Origin: Runella limosa DSM 17973
GTDB lineage: Bacteria; Bacteroidota; Bacteroidia; Cytophagales; Spirosomataceae
Length of the DNA stretch: 64,000 nt
Direction: 5' to 3'
NCBI RefSeq assembly: GCF_000482465.1
Contig: NZ_KI519429.1
Location: 1 to 64,000 of the forward strand
Shown here in pieces: positions 1-9,712 of this stretch. Numbering within the stretch: position 1 is the first letter of the stretch; each line of letters opens with the position of its first letter. The notes beneath the pieces are model-generated. The model saw only the letters and a list, made by a program, of their open reading frames with translations. It made no database searches and had not been told where the DNA came from. The position numbers and the translations under genes were made by a program.

Positions 1-145
1 CATGAATATCTTCTGGCATGCTGCTTATCCAGTCATCAATAGCTTTGAGCTCGTTCTCAACTTTGGTGAAAACCCAAGTAGTATTATCTTCACAAGCGAT
101 GTGAATAAAGTCACTACTAATGTCGATTCCAAGATAAGTACCCAT
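1..145 (-). CDS. IS110-family transposase, N-terminal fragment (cut by window edge)
   Basis: Forty-eight codons can be read from the ATG at 145 to the window edge. The product begins MGTYLGIDISSDFIHIAC, the typical start of the RuvC-like DEDD domain of IS110/IS1111 transposases, with the first catalytic Asp at residue 8. These enzymes recombine DNA with a bridge (seek) RNA encoded in the non-coding end of the element. The rest of the gene lies left of the window, so completeness and activity cannot be judged. The start is the only in-frame ATG before the family motif. The element sits immediately downstream of the TANFOR-like gene and points away from it. Confidence 0.8.
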   Translation of the reverse strand, partial: MGTYLGIDISSDFIHIACEDNTTWVFTKVENELKAIDDWISSMPEDIH

Positions 146-318
146 AACTAAAATAAAAAAAGATGAAACAATTAAATGCCTATAAACAACATTGTGAGAC
201 GGGCTAAAATACCCAATGAACTGTCCGTTATCAGCATTTGTCATGAAGGAGAAACCAAACATAACCTCAGTATCTGAGTACCAGTGAGTAATCGGTTTAA
301 CTCCTTCATTGCCAAATA
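146..318 (-). ncRNA. IS110 non-coding end with candidate bridge RNA
   Basis: This stretch lies 5' of the transposase start, where IS110-group elements carry their bridge RNA. Positions 243-309 can fold into one compact structure. ATGAAGGAG (243-251) pairs with CTCCTTCAT (301-309), AAACC (252-256) pairs with GGTTT (294-298), and CTCAG-TAT-CTGAG (266-278) forms an internal hairpin. The structure is seen in the sequence; the bridge-RNA role is inferred from the family. The outer boundary of the element is unresolved and may lie at or just inside the stop codon of the neighbouring gene at 319. Confidence 0.35.
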
Positions 319-2715
319 TTATTTTGAAAAAGTAAATCTACAATAGAGTAAAATAGAATTTCCTCCAATTTGGCTTGGTTGCAGGGTCGGATACCTATAC
401 TGCAACTTAAAGTTGTACCCTCCTGCGGTAGGCATGGCAAATTCAATACCTACCTGACGTCCAACATCCATGATTTTTTGATCCCAGTCGTCTTCTAGTT
501 CGATTTGTTGCTGGTTAGCATTACATTCCACCGCTACTTCTAATGTTCCTTCCAAAATGGCCTTGAGTTGATTTTTGGCCGCAATATCTTCTTCAGTAAA
601 GCCTCTTAACGCCAGTTCATCCGCAACTCGTTGTGCCTCTGTTGCTAGCCTATCTCTCTTCTGCATAACGCTTTCTCCCGCTGGAGCAGGACTTGCGCTT
701 GCCGCCAACTGATTCCGCAAAGTTGTCAATTGCAGTTCCCAATCATTCAGGTTTTTCTTCACTTGTTCGTGCCAAGGCGCATTAAAAACAGGGATGGCTT
801 TGAAATAAGGATAAAGACGCTCAACCGACCTATTAACCAACGGCGTAGTGGATGAACTCAATTCAAAATTATCCCAGCCTTCTTCTCTAAGGAGCAACTT
901 TGAGACCAGAACGTTGGTGTTTGATTCCTGCACAAAGCGTTTTGACTGACTAGGAATTCGGTTTATTTTTTCGGCAAACGTGGCGAATTGACTTGTTTTA
1001 AACGAATAAGAAAGAATTTTTTTCCTAACTGTCTGCTGCGTATTGGTTGTATTTCCTGACAAAGCATTGCTGCTCAGTTGTTGATAGGATGAATTGGCTT
1101 GAAACGAGACAGGCGGAGTCACTTCCAACCAAAACTCAAGCGAATACAACGAATTGGTTGTGATCGTAGGTAATTTATAAGCCAGTGCCGAAATACTGTT
1201 GGGCATCATCTTCACTTCAAAAGGTACCTCTCCTACCACCGTTTCACCTTGCTTCACTCTCACATATTTACGCTTGCTATACCCCACTCGGTTTTGTTCA
1301 AAACTATTTACCTCATTCTGGATATTATAGTTTAACAATACAAAACGTTCGTCTTCAAGGCCTTCATTCGGCAAGTAGAATTGTTGCCCAATGGCTGGGT
1401 AGCTTAGCACAATATCACTGAAAGCAATCTGGTAGTCGTTGGGTTTTACTTTCAACGCTACTGTCGAGGTCGTTTTAAACTCGGTTTCTACCCAGTTGTT
1501 TGTATTTTGCTTACTTTCTTCCAAAACCAGCACCATCATAAACCTAATCGTCTCGCCTGTCGCTGGTTTTTGAGTAGTGTTATTGCCATTGATTGTAAAT
1601 ACCAATTCTTTTGATTCGCGTCTATCGGTCATCAACAGCGGAATGACGGTCGAGTTGGCTTTTTTCAACTCATACGATTTTAATTTCCAACGACGTTTAT
1701 ACGCCGTTTTTGTACCCGCATCGTACCATTGCCATTTTTGCTCAAGTTGTTTTGACAGCGACACGTAAATACTTCCTTGTGGTTCAATCGAATCGCCTGG
1801 CGTAATGCTAGACACAATCGACTCTGTCCCTTGGCTCCGATCTACCACAGGTCCCGAACTAGGAATACATGGTGTACCTATTTCGATAGGCACATACGTT
1901 TTCGCAGGATTCCCGTCCTCGTCTTCGGTGTCTAATGCCCACCAAACGGCGGCCCCAACAACTGGGTTGAGCCCCCAAGCCAAGTCAATGAGATTACTAT
2001 TTAAAAATTCTAACTCACCCTTTAACCAAGTCGGATTAGGCCCCCCGAAATCGGCCATCATTTGGGAATCTATTTTGTACAAATCTTCTATATTATCGTC
2101 ATCGTGTTTCCACTGAAGTGCCCCTTTAATGTAAGCATAAAGTTGTCCTCTACCATAGAACCCGTTGATACCCAACGTCCCTGAAGCCCCATCACAAGAA
2201 GCAGAAGCTGCATAACGCAGAAGCGCAACATCAAAGCCCGCCCCTAGGTTAATTCCTGCCCGCAAGGCATCAAACAACCACGGCGTAGCGTAGTCGAAAC
2301 CCATCCAACCACCAAAAGCAATTCCTGCACCGCTGGTAAGGCTCGGGTCTGGCGCTCCACGGGTACTCATAAGTTGACTTCTGATGTTGTCAGGAATTGA
2401 AAAGCCTTCTCGATTAGGGGGCAACGGTGGTAAGCCATAAATACCGTACGTACCCATTGCAAAATAAGCACCTGCTCCCCCCAACCGAATGTTAAAGCCT
2501 GGGATTACTACACTCACTTCGGCATACTGTGGCATACTCGCCAGTAAATTTCCAGGGTCTCCTGCATTGGTGGGTGCCCAAGGATTACCAATATAAACAT
2601 ACCAATCGTTGCTTCCTACGTACAGGGCCATCTTACCCGCTAAATCAGGCTCATTTAGGTCTGCATTGTCGGTGCGGGCTGTTCCAACCAGCACATTTCC
2701 TACGTTGATATACAC
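319..2715 (-). CDS. C-terminal part of the split TANFOR-like giant protein
   Basis: This 798-aa reading frame has a GTG at its first codon (2713-2715). It is in the same frame as the upstream gene, separated only by that gene's TAG (2719-2721) and one AGA codon. It has no signal peptide and opens in the middle of a beta-rich repeat (YINVGNVLVGTARTDN), so it is best read as the severed C-terminal part of one long protein. The C-terminal half has Ig/fibronectin-like strands and a coiled stretch (NDWELQLTTLRNQLAAS). The end, LLYCRFTFSK, resembles the aromatic final strand of outer-membrane or surface proteins. Whether it is translated separately is unknown. Confidence 0.6.
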   Translation of the reverse strand: MYINVGNVLVGTARTDNADLNEPDLAGKMALYVGSNDWYVYIGNPWAPTNAGDPGNLLASMPQYAEVSVVIPGFNIRLGGAGAYFAMGTYGIYGLPPLPPNREGFSIPDNIRSQLMSTRGAPDPSLTSGAGIAFGGWMGFDYATPWLFDALRAGINLGAGFDVALLRYAASASCDGASGTLGINGFYGRGQLYAYIKGALQWKHDDDNIEDLYKIDSQMMADFGGPNPTWLKGELEFLNSNLIDLAWGLNPVVGAAVWWALDTEDEDGNPAKTYVPIEIGTPCIPSSGPVVDRSQGTESIVSSITPGDSIEPQGSIYVSLSKQLEQKWQWYDAGTKTAYKRRWKLKSYELKKANSTVIPLLMTDRRESKELVFTINGNNTTQKPATGETIRFMMVLVLEESKQNTNNWVETEFKTTSTVALKVKPNDYQIAFSDIVLSYPAIGQQFYLPNEGLEDERFVLLNYNIQNEVNSFEQNRVGYSKRKYVRVKQGETVVGEVPFEVKMMPNSISALAYKLPTITTNSLYSLEFWLEVTPPVSFQANSSYQQLSSNALSGNTTNTQQTVRKKILSYSFKTSQFATFAEKINRIPSQSKRFVQESNTNVLVSKLLLREEGWDNFELSSSTTPLVNRSVERLYPYFKAIPVFNAPWHEQVKKNLNDWELQLTTLRNQLAASASPAPAGESVMQKRDRLATEAQRVADELALRGFTEEDIAAKNQLKAILEGTLEVAVECNANQQQIELEDDWDQKIMDVGRQVGIEFAMPTAGGYNFKLQYRYPTLQPSQIGGNSILLYCRFTFSK

Positions 2716-2718
2716 TCT

Positions 2719-5700
2719 CTATGAGCCCGTCAGTACATGATTATTGAAGTCGTACATGAGACCCAAACTAGCCCTCAGCTTCATGCCGTTGTTGACCCCA
2801 ATTGCCAGTGATGCCGTAGGTGGTTTGATAAAGTCCATGAAGCCCCCCACCGCAAGGTAATCTACCCCACCTCGCACCAAGTCGATTTGTGAAAACAGCC
2901 CCATGCCCCCGTTGAAGGCAAAGCCACCCGCGGCGGCGTCTTTGAACAGTACCGAAAACAAAAGTTGAAACTTCCCTTCCTCTGGCACCTGCGGGAAGTT
3001 CGACATGGGAGCATCAGTAGAACACTGCCCTCCCCCTATCAATCGGTCTACCACCGCATCAATCATAGGCTTGGGGCTATTTTCTCTCATTTTCATATTA
3101 TAAGACAAGCCACCTACAAACCCATTGATAGCGAGGTATTGCCCAATCATCAGATTAAGATTTTCAATTTTACCATCAATCGAGAAGTAGGAATAGCCAT
3201 TTGTTCCCATCGTTCTTCCGAAAATAGCCGCAACATTCCCTTGTACTTCTACCCCCACCCCCAATTTAAAATCGACGCATCCTCGAAACCCATTGCCAAA
3301 TACAGGGTCGTTGTCAATGAGAGTAAAGCTACCTTTGATGTGACATACTGCCGCATCAGCATCAATACCAATCCCTAATAAATTGAGATTAAACTCCTCA
3401 ATACTAGGCTTATAGTCCTCCCCTATTTTACAAACCGCACTCAGTTCGAGCGTAGCACTCGCCCCAAACGACGACCAGGTATCGTTGCTTTGACTAGCAC
3501 TGCCATTTTGACCTATGAGTTTGATACCCAGCGTAAAAGAAACGCCTAACCTAACCCCTCCTCCTTCTTCAAACTTTCCGTCAAAAAATGGGGTAATATT
3601 TTTCAAATCAGCATCAAAACCTTTAACGTGCGGAATCGCAGGAGGTTGATTACCCGTTCCTGTTGCTGAAGTAGTGACAAACCCGAGCGTAGGCTGAGAT
3701 TCAAAACCTGTTTTGGTAGAATACCTCAACCCTGTAAACTGCATCAAGGGGATGTCTATCCCTTTGGTTGTATCAATAATAGACCATTTTCCATTAAGGC
3801 TTATCTTTATCTCAGCATCATATACTGCGCTGCTCGTTGGTCTGGCCTTCGTAAAAATACACTCTACCCGCGACCCTTCCTGCATTTTAAAAACGGACTT
3901 AATGCTATTGGCCTTCAACTCCACGTTATCCCCAATAACGGCCAATACAAGGCTCTTGTCAGATTGACGGTACTCAGCCGTGTACCTGAAGGGGTCATCA
4001 AACAGCGGAAATCTTAGCCGACCTTCTAGTTTAGGTATAAAACTCAAATCATGGTTGGCCGACTTAATTGTGAGAGCTAAACGGTCGATGGAGAACTGCC
4101 ACCCCGACAATACGCCCCCCGAATCACCCTCAAGCGTTAAGATGTTTTCTACTACCCCCGTCAGCTGCATCGAACCATTAAAACCAATGGTAAGGTTTTC
4201 AAACCCTGCGGTCAACCCGCGACCTGTTTGTCCCCCTTTGGCAAATTTGAAAGAAGGCGGTAGCGTCACCGCAATTCGTTTGGCGTATAAGCCTGTCCAC
4301 AAGTTTATATTGCCAGCTAAAGCCGCTTGGTCTTCCTCAGGGAGACGGATGCCCGCGGGATTTGCCAAAGCAGACAAATCAAGAGCGGCCTCTTTTATCT
4401 CAAAAGCCCAATCAGGATGCGAAACGAAATAGAAGGGTTTGACGCTCGTTTCAAGCATCAACTCTTCCCATTTTTCGACTTCTACGGCAAACAACGCCTT
4501 TACTTGCGAACTATCGGCCACCTGTCGTACTACACTGGTATCAAGACCTATTTCTCCTACCAAACGAATCCGTTTGAAGGCCATGTTGCAGTCGAGGGTT
4601 ATACTTGTCGTTTGGGCTAAATCTTCAGAACCCTTCAAGGTAAAGCTGTAATTAGACCCAAATGAAGGCAAACGTAAATCTGCTCCCAAATAAAGTGTCG
4701 CCTGATCACCTGATATTCCATTGGGAGAAAAACAAAGATCTTTAGCCCCAAAATAAAGTTCTTGGGGCGTTTGCAGGGGCAAAGGAGGCGTTTGAATGAC
4801 GACTTGCATGGTTGCCTTGGTAGGCGTAAACTCCATGCCAAATACCCCAAACTTCAGTTTATTGTCCCCTAAAGCTAAATCAATACCGAGGGGTAGCGTC
4901 GCTTCGTAAGACTCTTCATTGAGTCTGAGGGTACGCTCTATGTTATCAATGTTATTAAATTGTTCTTTCAAACCCGACACAATCCCTGTGGTGATAGCAC
5001 CTTCTACCCCCGTTTTCATGGTAATCGTATCGGCGGGTGTTCCTGTTTGCCTTTGATTCAAGGCTAAGAGTTGTTGTACAGCTCCGTTTTCGAGGTATCC
5101 AGCGTCTTTTACACCATACGCTTTCCCTTTCACGGCAAAAAAACAACTGCTCTTTTTCTTTAACTCAAGGTCATCAAACTTAACCTGAATCCAAGAATTC
5201 AAATAGGGGTTTTTTATCAGTCCATTCCCCTTAAATTTCCCATTTTCATTGGTCGCCGATTTTACCACCAATTTAAAATAGCCCAATTGTACTGGCACAT
5301 TTTCTAGGGTAGTGATGTTCCCCAAATCAACCAAGTCTTTTGGCAAAATCGTACTATCGACGATGCACGCACAGGCTTCGGTCGGGGCTAAGGCTAAATC
5401 ACACTCCGAAGGCAATGGCCTACTATCATTATCAACTCCCTCAAGCTTAAAAACTTGGGCTGGACTAAATCCACGATTGGGGAGATTATCATCACTTATT
5501 GAATTACTTTTTGCCTTAACAGCAAGAGCATAGGTGCGGCCTTTTTCCAGGGGTTTTGAAAAGTCTTGAGGCTGTAACAACTCAGTAAGTTGAGGCGATA
5601 CATTTGGGCCAAGTAGTTCTTTTTTCACCACAAAATTAACGTCATTTCGATCGATAGCCGTTTGGATAAGTTGGTTCGGGTCTTCTATTCCCGTCACCAT

Positions 5701-6399
5701 TTCAAGAAGGTAGATAGTGTACGAAAAGTCATTCACCATCACGCTGTTGAGTTGGGCTAAGGCTGGAGTGAAAGCAACTGGAAACGGTATGTTTGGATTG
5801 TCCAATGGCGGCACCTCCGTACACATGGGGCACGGCTGATTGTTGATGCTATTAATCAAAGGGGAGCTTAATTGCTGGAACGTCAAATTGGCGCATCCTA
5901 CATTACTCAATTCGTTGGTTAATTGCTGATTAAGCGTTTCGGGGCGCAGACGTATGCACAATTGATAATTTCCGCTGGGGATTTGCCCATCGGGATTACT
6001 GGCAAGGTATTCCACTAATGTCTTACCATCACCCGTAATAAAACTATCCTCGCCAAATAGCTCGCTCAAATCTTGAACAGTATATGATTTTGTGCCTGCA
6101 ACGGTTCCCGCAGGGCCTAGTACACCACCAGATGCAGGTGCATTAGGATTCGTAATGAGTCGAAAAGACGTGGTCTGTGAATAAAAAACTGCTTCAATCT
6201 GAAAGGGCTGATTTTCAGTCGTGAGGTTGGTTAGGGTCAAAATCATTTGACCTGAGTTGGCAATTTCTTCCAACTCAGACAGCCTAGACAAAGGACGTTG
6301 GGTGGTCACCAAAAAATTAATGTTAATTACTTGAGCTCCCACGCTCTCCCCTGAGAGTAGGCATACAATCAACCAAAATATCTTGCGTAATTCTTTCAT
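2719..6399 (-). CDS. TANFOR-like surface/outer-membrane protein, N-terminal part
   Basis: The product is 1226 aa from the ATG at 6399. The longer frame begins at a TTG (6426), but the ATG gives a clean signal peptide (KELRKIFWLIVCLLSGESVGAQ). Residues from about 25 to 190 resemble the TANFOR domain of Bacteroidota (VININFLV, MILTLTNL, PSGNYQLCIRL), followed by a CPMC segment and an FN3-like region. The rest is a long series of beta strands. The frame ends at a TAG and continues in frame as the next feature, giving about 2025 residues if read through. It lies 23 bp after the barrel gene 6423-8132, so the two are probably co-transcribed. The TANFOR assignment is by pattern recognition; the function is unknown. 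Confidence 0.65.
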   Translation of the reverse strand: MKELRKIFWLIVCLLSGESVGAQVININFLVTTQRPLSRLSELEEIANSGQMILTLTNLTTENQPFQIEAVFYSQTTSFRLITNPNAPASGGVLGPAGTVAGTKSYTVQDLSELFGEDSFITGDGKTLVEYLASNPDGQIPSGNYQLCIRLRPETLNQQLTNELSNVGCANLTFQQLSSPLINSINNQPCPMCTEVPPLDNPNIPFPVAFTPALAQLNSVMVNDFSYTIYLLEMVTGIEDPNQLIQTAIDRNDVNFVVKKELLGPNVSPQLTELLQPQDFSKPLEKGRTYALAVKAKSNSISDDNLPNRGFSPAQVFKLEGVDNDSRPLPSECDLALAPTEACACIVDSTILPKDLVDLGNITTLENVPVQLGYFKLVVKSATNENGKFKGNGLIKNPYLNSWIQVKFDDLELKKKSSCFFAVKGKAYGVKDAGYLENGAVQQLLALNQRQTGTPADTITMKTGVEGAITTGIVSGLKEQFNNIDNIERTLRLNEESYEATLPLGIDLALGDNKLKFGVFGMEFTPTKATMQVVIQTPPLPLQTPQELYFGAKDLCFSPNGISGDQATLYLGADLRLPSFGSNYSFTLKGSEDLAQTTSITLDCNMAFKRIRLVGEIGLDTSVVRQVADSSQVKALFAVEVEKWEELMLETSVKPFYFVSHPDWAFEIKEAALDLSALANPAGIRLPEEDQAALAGNINLWTGLYAKRIAVTLPPSFKFAKGGQTGRGLTAGFENLTIGFNGSMQLTGVVENILTLEGDSGGVLSGWQFSIDRLALTIKSANHDLSFIPKLEGRLRFPLFDDPFRYTAEYRQSDKSLVLAVIGDNVELKANSIKSVFKMQEGSRVECIFTKARPTSSAVYDAEIKISLNGKWSIIDTTKGIDIPLMQFTGLRYSTKTGFESQPTLGFVTTSATGTGNQPPAIPHVKGFDADLKNITPFFDGKFEEGGGVRLGVSFTLGIKLIGQNGSASQSNDTWSSFGASATLELSAVCKIGEDYKPSIEEFNLNLLGIGIDADAAVCHIKGSFTLIDNDPVFGNGFRGCVDFKLGVGVEVQGNVAAIFGRTMGTNGYSYFSIDGKIENLNLMIGQYLAINGFVGGLSYNMKMRENSPKPMIDAVVDRLIGGGQCSTDAPMSNFPQVPEEGKFQLLFSVLFKDAAAGGFAFNGGMGLFSQIDLVRGGVDYLAVGGFMDFIKPPTASLAIGVNNGMKLRASLGLMYDFNNHVLTGS

Positions 6400-6422
6400 T
6401 GCTTGACAATTAACAGTCTTCT

Positions 6423-8132
6423 TCAAAATCGAATCCCATAACTTAATGTCGCCCTTAATTCGCTAAAATTGCGATAGACTAGCGCATCCTGTTGTACTTT
6501 ATAACGGTTGTATAAATAGTTACCTCCGACACTGATGCTCTGCTTATTGAGGGGGCAAAAAATAGTCAGCCCAGTATTAGTCATGATGCCGTCGTCCTGG
6601 CCATCGACTTTCCTAAGCTGACTATTATGATTTACCCCCACTCTTACTTTCAGCTTTGGTATCTCTTTACTCAATCCTACATTTGGCCCTATATTTAACA
6701 AGGATTTACCTGCGGTTTCGATGGATACATAGCTCAGAGCAATGGTTGAACTGAGTTTTCGTGGAATATGCGTAAAGTTGTATGTTACCACTCCAATCAT
6801 CGACGACGCTCCCGTGTATTGGCGCGTAAAAGCATTTTGGTCGTTTGTATTTTGGTACGTAGCAGTTATCCCAAATGATTGCTGACTTATCTTACTTCCA
6901 AGCGAATAGTTAATGGTGGCATTGTACGATGAATTAACGACACTTACGGCCAGCGAGTCATTAAAAAAATCGCCCAACCCTCGGCTTTGACCTACCCCAA
7001 AATTGGAATAATTAAGTCCAACAGTGAGGCGTTTCATCGGACTCATCGAGAGATTGACCGAACTCACGTTTCGATGGGTAGTGGCCCCCTTATTTCCCTT
7101 CAAGTTATCGTGGGAGCGCCCTATGGAACCGTTGATGATTAATTTGTTTTTGAAAAGCATAAAAGTGGGCGAAATGGTTATCTGTTCTACATCGTTTTGG
7201 AAATAATACGCCCCAAGTGATTGATAATCGGGGTCAACGCGCTGGTAAATCGCACGAATAGCTCCTTTTTTAAACCTCCAACCCATCGCTGCCATACCCG
7301 CCGTAAAAAAATTGGAACTAGCGTTTACCGCCACTATATCCAACAATTTATTTTGCCAAGGTTCAGGATTTTCAACATCTCTTTTTAGGGAATTTCGGGT
7401 AAGTAAACTAGCCCCTACGTCCAAGTCAAATGTTAATTTCTGTTTAAAAAAGCCGAAGTGGTTTTTGAGTCCCACGGCAAGGTTTTCCATGGGTAACACC
7501 CTAGATTGCGGTGAGGGTGCGGTGATTGAACTGATGATATCTTTGGCTTTAAATACGCTAACATCTACGTAAGATTTTGGCGAACCAACCCCCACCTTTG
7601 CTGCCCATCCTATGCGCTGATACACTGGCCGAATGTGCTGATAACGAACATCTTGCCCCGTCGCATCTTCATTTATAGGCCGTGCAAACTGCCCATACAC
7701 AAAACCTAATCGAATATTTTTAGGGGTATATTCGACTCCTGCACCCAAAAAATTGGCTCCCCCAAGAGTGTAATCCGAAAATCGTACATTTCGGTATCCT
7801 AAATGGAGTTTGAGTGATTTATAATAAGGACTCACTCCGTATTGATTGAACGGTTGAGAAAATCTACGTTCCTGCTCGCTTACCACCAGTGTAAATGGGA
7901 ACGTCATTCCAAACCACTTCACGACGGGCGTACCTGTCAGATACCATGTGAAGGGTTGGCGGCGATTGTTGATACCATTGGCCTGATAAAACTGTACATT
8001 GGCGGCCAAACTCCCCCTGATTTCTAGGATTTTTTGGTTCTTGAGCGAGCCTAAGTTCTGTGATACAACGGGTGTATGAACCAGCAGAAACAAAGCCACC
8101 AAGTAACGCAAACAACAACATAGATTCCTCAT
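6423..8132 (-). CDS. Outer-membrane beta-barrel protein
   Basis: The product is 569 aa with a signal peptide (about residues 1-24, ending VVSQ) and then alternating short amphipathic strands throughout (for example YYKSLKLHLGYRNVRFSDYT). It ends in an aromatic strand, LSYGIRF, as expected for a porin-like barrel. In Cytophagales such a barrel commonly precedes a TANFOR-type gene. Here it is the first gene of the unit, with only 23 bp to the next start. A possible -7 box (TATTTTTG on the minus strand) lies at 8208-8215. An imperfect palindrome CTGGAACTGTCCAG lies at 8189-8202. The substrate or partner is unknown. Confidence 0.7.
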   Translation of the reverse strand: MRNLCCCLRYLVALFLLVHTPVVSQNLGSLKNQKILEIRGSLAANVQFYQANGINNRRQPFTWYLTGTPVVKWFGMTFPFTLVVSEQERRFSQPFNQYGVSPYYKSLKLHLGYRNVRFSDYTLGGANFLGAGVEYTPKNIRLGFVYGQFARPINEDATGQDVRYQHIRPVYQRIGWAAKVGVGSPKSYVDVSVFKAKDIISSITAPSPQSRVLPMENLAVGLKNHFGFFKQKLTFDLDVGASLLTRNSLKRDVENPEPWQNKLLDIVAVNASSNFFTAGMAAMGWRFKKGAIRAIYQRVDPDYQSLGAYYFQNDVEQITISPTFMLFKNKLIINGSIGRSHDNLKGNKGATTHRNVSSVNLSMSPMKRLTVGLNYSNFGVGQSRGLGDFFNDSLAVSVVNSSYNATINYSLGSKISQQSFGITATYQNTNDQNAFTRQYTGASSMIGVVTYNFTHIPRKLSSTIALSYVSIETAGKSLLNIGPNVGLSKEIPKLKVRVGVNHNSQLRKVDGQDDGIMTNTGLTIFCPLNKQSISVGGNYLYNRYKVQQDALVYRNFSELRATLSYGIRF

Positions 8133-8307
8133 ATTTTACTTGTATTTGATTGCCGCATTCATCTTTTGGATTTGTTATTTTCGTCTAGCTGGAACTGTCC
8201 AGTAGCGCAAAAATAAACAAACGCTTACTAATATACGTCTTTGGAGCATTTGCCTAAAAGCGTATAATATCTTAGTTCGTAACCGATACAAAACTCACCC
8301 TACTTAG

Positions 8308-8340
8308 CCATTTTCTCCCCCCCCAATCTTGGTAGTTTTC
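8308..8340. repeat. 33-bp repeat, copy 1
   Basis: The core CCAATCTTGGTAGTTTTC is preceded by a run of C and by CATTTTC. It matches copy 2 at 9955-9987 at about 29 of 33 positions, in the same orientation. It contains the small palindrome CCAATCTTGG. It lies 24 bp after the methyltransferase gene and about 175 bp upstream of the barrel gene 6423-8132. It could therefore be a shared upstream regulatory element or the boundary of a three-gene cassette. Confidence 0.6.
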
Positions 8341-8363
8341 ATCATGTACCTTGAAAGCTACCC

Positions 8364-9005
8364 CTAATACACAAAGGGTAAAAACCGCTTAGAGACTTTC
8401 TGGTAACGTGCATATTCCTCTCCAAAAGCAGCAACTAACGTAGCCTCTTCTACCACAATGCGGTAATAATAGGCACCCCCTAACAATACCGCCGTAGCCA
8501 ATGCCGTCATGTAAGCATGCACGACCAAGGTGCTACCCACAATGGCCACATACGCTCCCAAATAGCTTGGGTGACGAACGTACTGATAAGCCCCACTGGT
8601 GATGATGCGTTGTTCATGTTGAATTTTTACTTCGGACGTAAAAAAACGCCCCAAGGTCCGAATACACCAAGTACGAAACCATAGGCCTCCGATTATTCCG
8701 ATTACCCCCGTTACAAACACTCCATCCACAATCACGTGACCTTTACCGACATACATCCACTCAATCATGGCTGCCGCTTGACTTCCTACGTACACCAACA
8801 CAATACCCAAGGTCGAAAAACGATCGTGCGCCGCTTGAGTTTGTACACCTTGAAGCGTGATAGGGGGTTGGGTAAAGACTAAAGCGATTGTTTTCAGCAA
8901 CAAAAACAGCAAGGGAATACTCAGTATCTGCTCCCAATGTCCCCAAAGTGGTAGCAGATACACTATCACCGAAAAAACAACGATATTCAATAGTTTGTGC
9001 TTCAT
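8364..9005 (-). CDS. ICMT/PEMT-like membrane methyltransferase
   Basis: This 213-aa protein has about five hydrophobic segments. Its C-terminal signature, GAYQYVRHPSYLG, is followed by a conserved EEATLVAAFGEEYARY. This is the SAM-binding region of the isoprenylcysteine carboxyl methyltransferase/phospholipid methyltransferase superfamily. In bacteria these proteins methylate lipids or small molecules, and the acceptor is usually unknown. The start ATG overlaps the stop of the upstream acyltransferase by 4 bp (ATGA), which implies translational coupling and a shared pathway. One possibility is that it methylates the lipid product made by the neighbour; that is inference. Confidence 0.7.
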   Translation of the reverse strand: MKHKLLNIVVFSVIVYLLPLWGHWEQILSIPLLFLLLKTIALVFTQPPITLQGVQTQAAHDRFSTLGIVLVYVGSQAAAMIEWMYVGKGHVIVDGVFVTGVIGIIGGLWFRTWCIRTLGRFFTSEVKIQHEQRIITSGAYQYVRHPSYLGAYVAIVGSTLVVHAYMTALATAVLLGGAYYYRIVVEEATLVAAFGEEYARYQKVSKRFLPFVY

Positions 9006-9712
9006 ATAACCTCTACAATCTGGTGGGTTTTGTATAATTGTTTCTCAAGCGGTTTGGGTTGTTCACGAAAATAGTTAGAAAGAGCGTAGGAGTCTAATTT
9101 AAGGCCAAGTGTTACTTTCTCAACACCATTGGCAACGTAACGCTTGTCTCCATCGATATTTTCAGCTCCCAGTTGCTTGTAAAATTTCTCGTAACTTGGA
9201 CTGCAATTAATAAACAAATACGTAGTGTCTTCACGCATTGAAACACTCGACAAGGAACTCGACATTATCATTTTAGCAATTCCTGCCTGTTGGTAAAGTG
9301 GATGCACCACCAGCCGACTTACTTCACAAAGTAGTTCTCCTTGACGTTCTAAACGGTCTTTACACTCGAAATGCTCCGCTGGCACACCTTGATAGCTTAG
9401 AAAAGGAAATTCGGCACCCGAGGGAAGTTCGTACCTAAATCCGCACTCTTGTAATAGCGCTTTACTTACCCAATTGGTGTATTTTTTGTACGAATACACA
9501 ACGCGTAAGTACCCGACGATTTCCTGCGTTTGTTCATTCAGCGACACAAAATGTTTGGAATGTGCATCAAAACTATCCATGTCTAAACCCTGCTCATTGG
9601 CTCGAATAAACGCCTTGTTCTCCGACTGGGCGTACACTTGGTAACGCAATTGAAACACCCGTTTCAATTCTTCTTTTTCGGTGACTTCACGGTAAATAAA
9701 AGACGGTGACAT
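9002..9712 (-). CDS. GNAT-fold acyltransferase of the FeeM / autoinducer-synthase type
   Basis: The product is 236 aa. The N-terminus FQLRYQVYAQSE with DMDSFDAHSKHFVSL follows the pattern of the LuxI/FeeM superfamily (LRYxVY..E, D..D..S.H). That superfamily transfers acyl chains from ACP or CoA to amino-acid-type acceptors. A GNAT-like core follows, with VSRLVVHPLYQQAGIAKMIM as the acyl-CoA/ACP loop. It overlaps both neighbours: the small membrane gene by 26 bp and the methyltransferase by 4 bp. Its product is not predictable. It is not a clear LuxI, since no LuxR receptor with an autoinducer domain is nearby. Confidence 0.6.
   Translation of the reverse strand: MSPSFIYREVTEKEELKRVFQLRYQVYAQSENKAFIRANEQGLDMDSFDAHSKHFVSLNEQTQEIVGYLRVVYSYKKYTNWVSKALLQECGFRYELPSGAEFPFLSYQGVPAEHFECKDRLERQGELLCEVSRLVVHPLYQQAGIAKMIMSSSLSSVSMREDTTYLFINCSPSYEKFYKQLGAENIDGDKRYVANGVEKVTLGLKLDSYALSNYFREQPKPLEKQLYKTHQIVEVI

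Noticed and set aside
2716-2721. Programmed recoding of the TAG in the giant gene
   Set aside because: No stimulating structure or recoding signal is evident; a mutation or sequencing error is simpler.
9002-9712. True LuxI autoinducer synthase
   Set aside because: Only part of the LuxI pattern is present and no LuxR with an autoinducer-binding domain is nearby; FeeM-type is safer.
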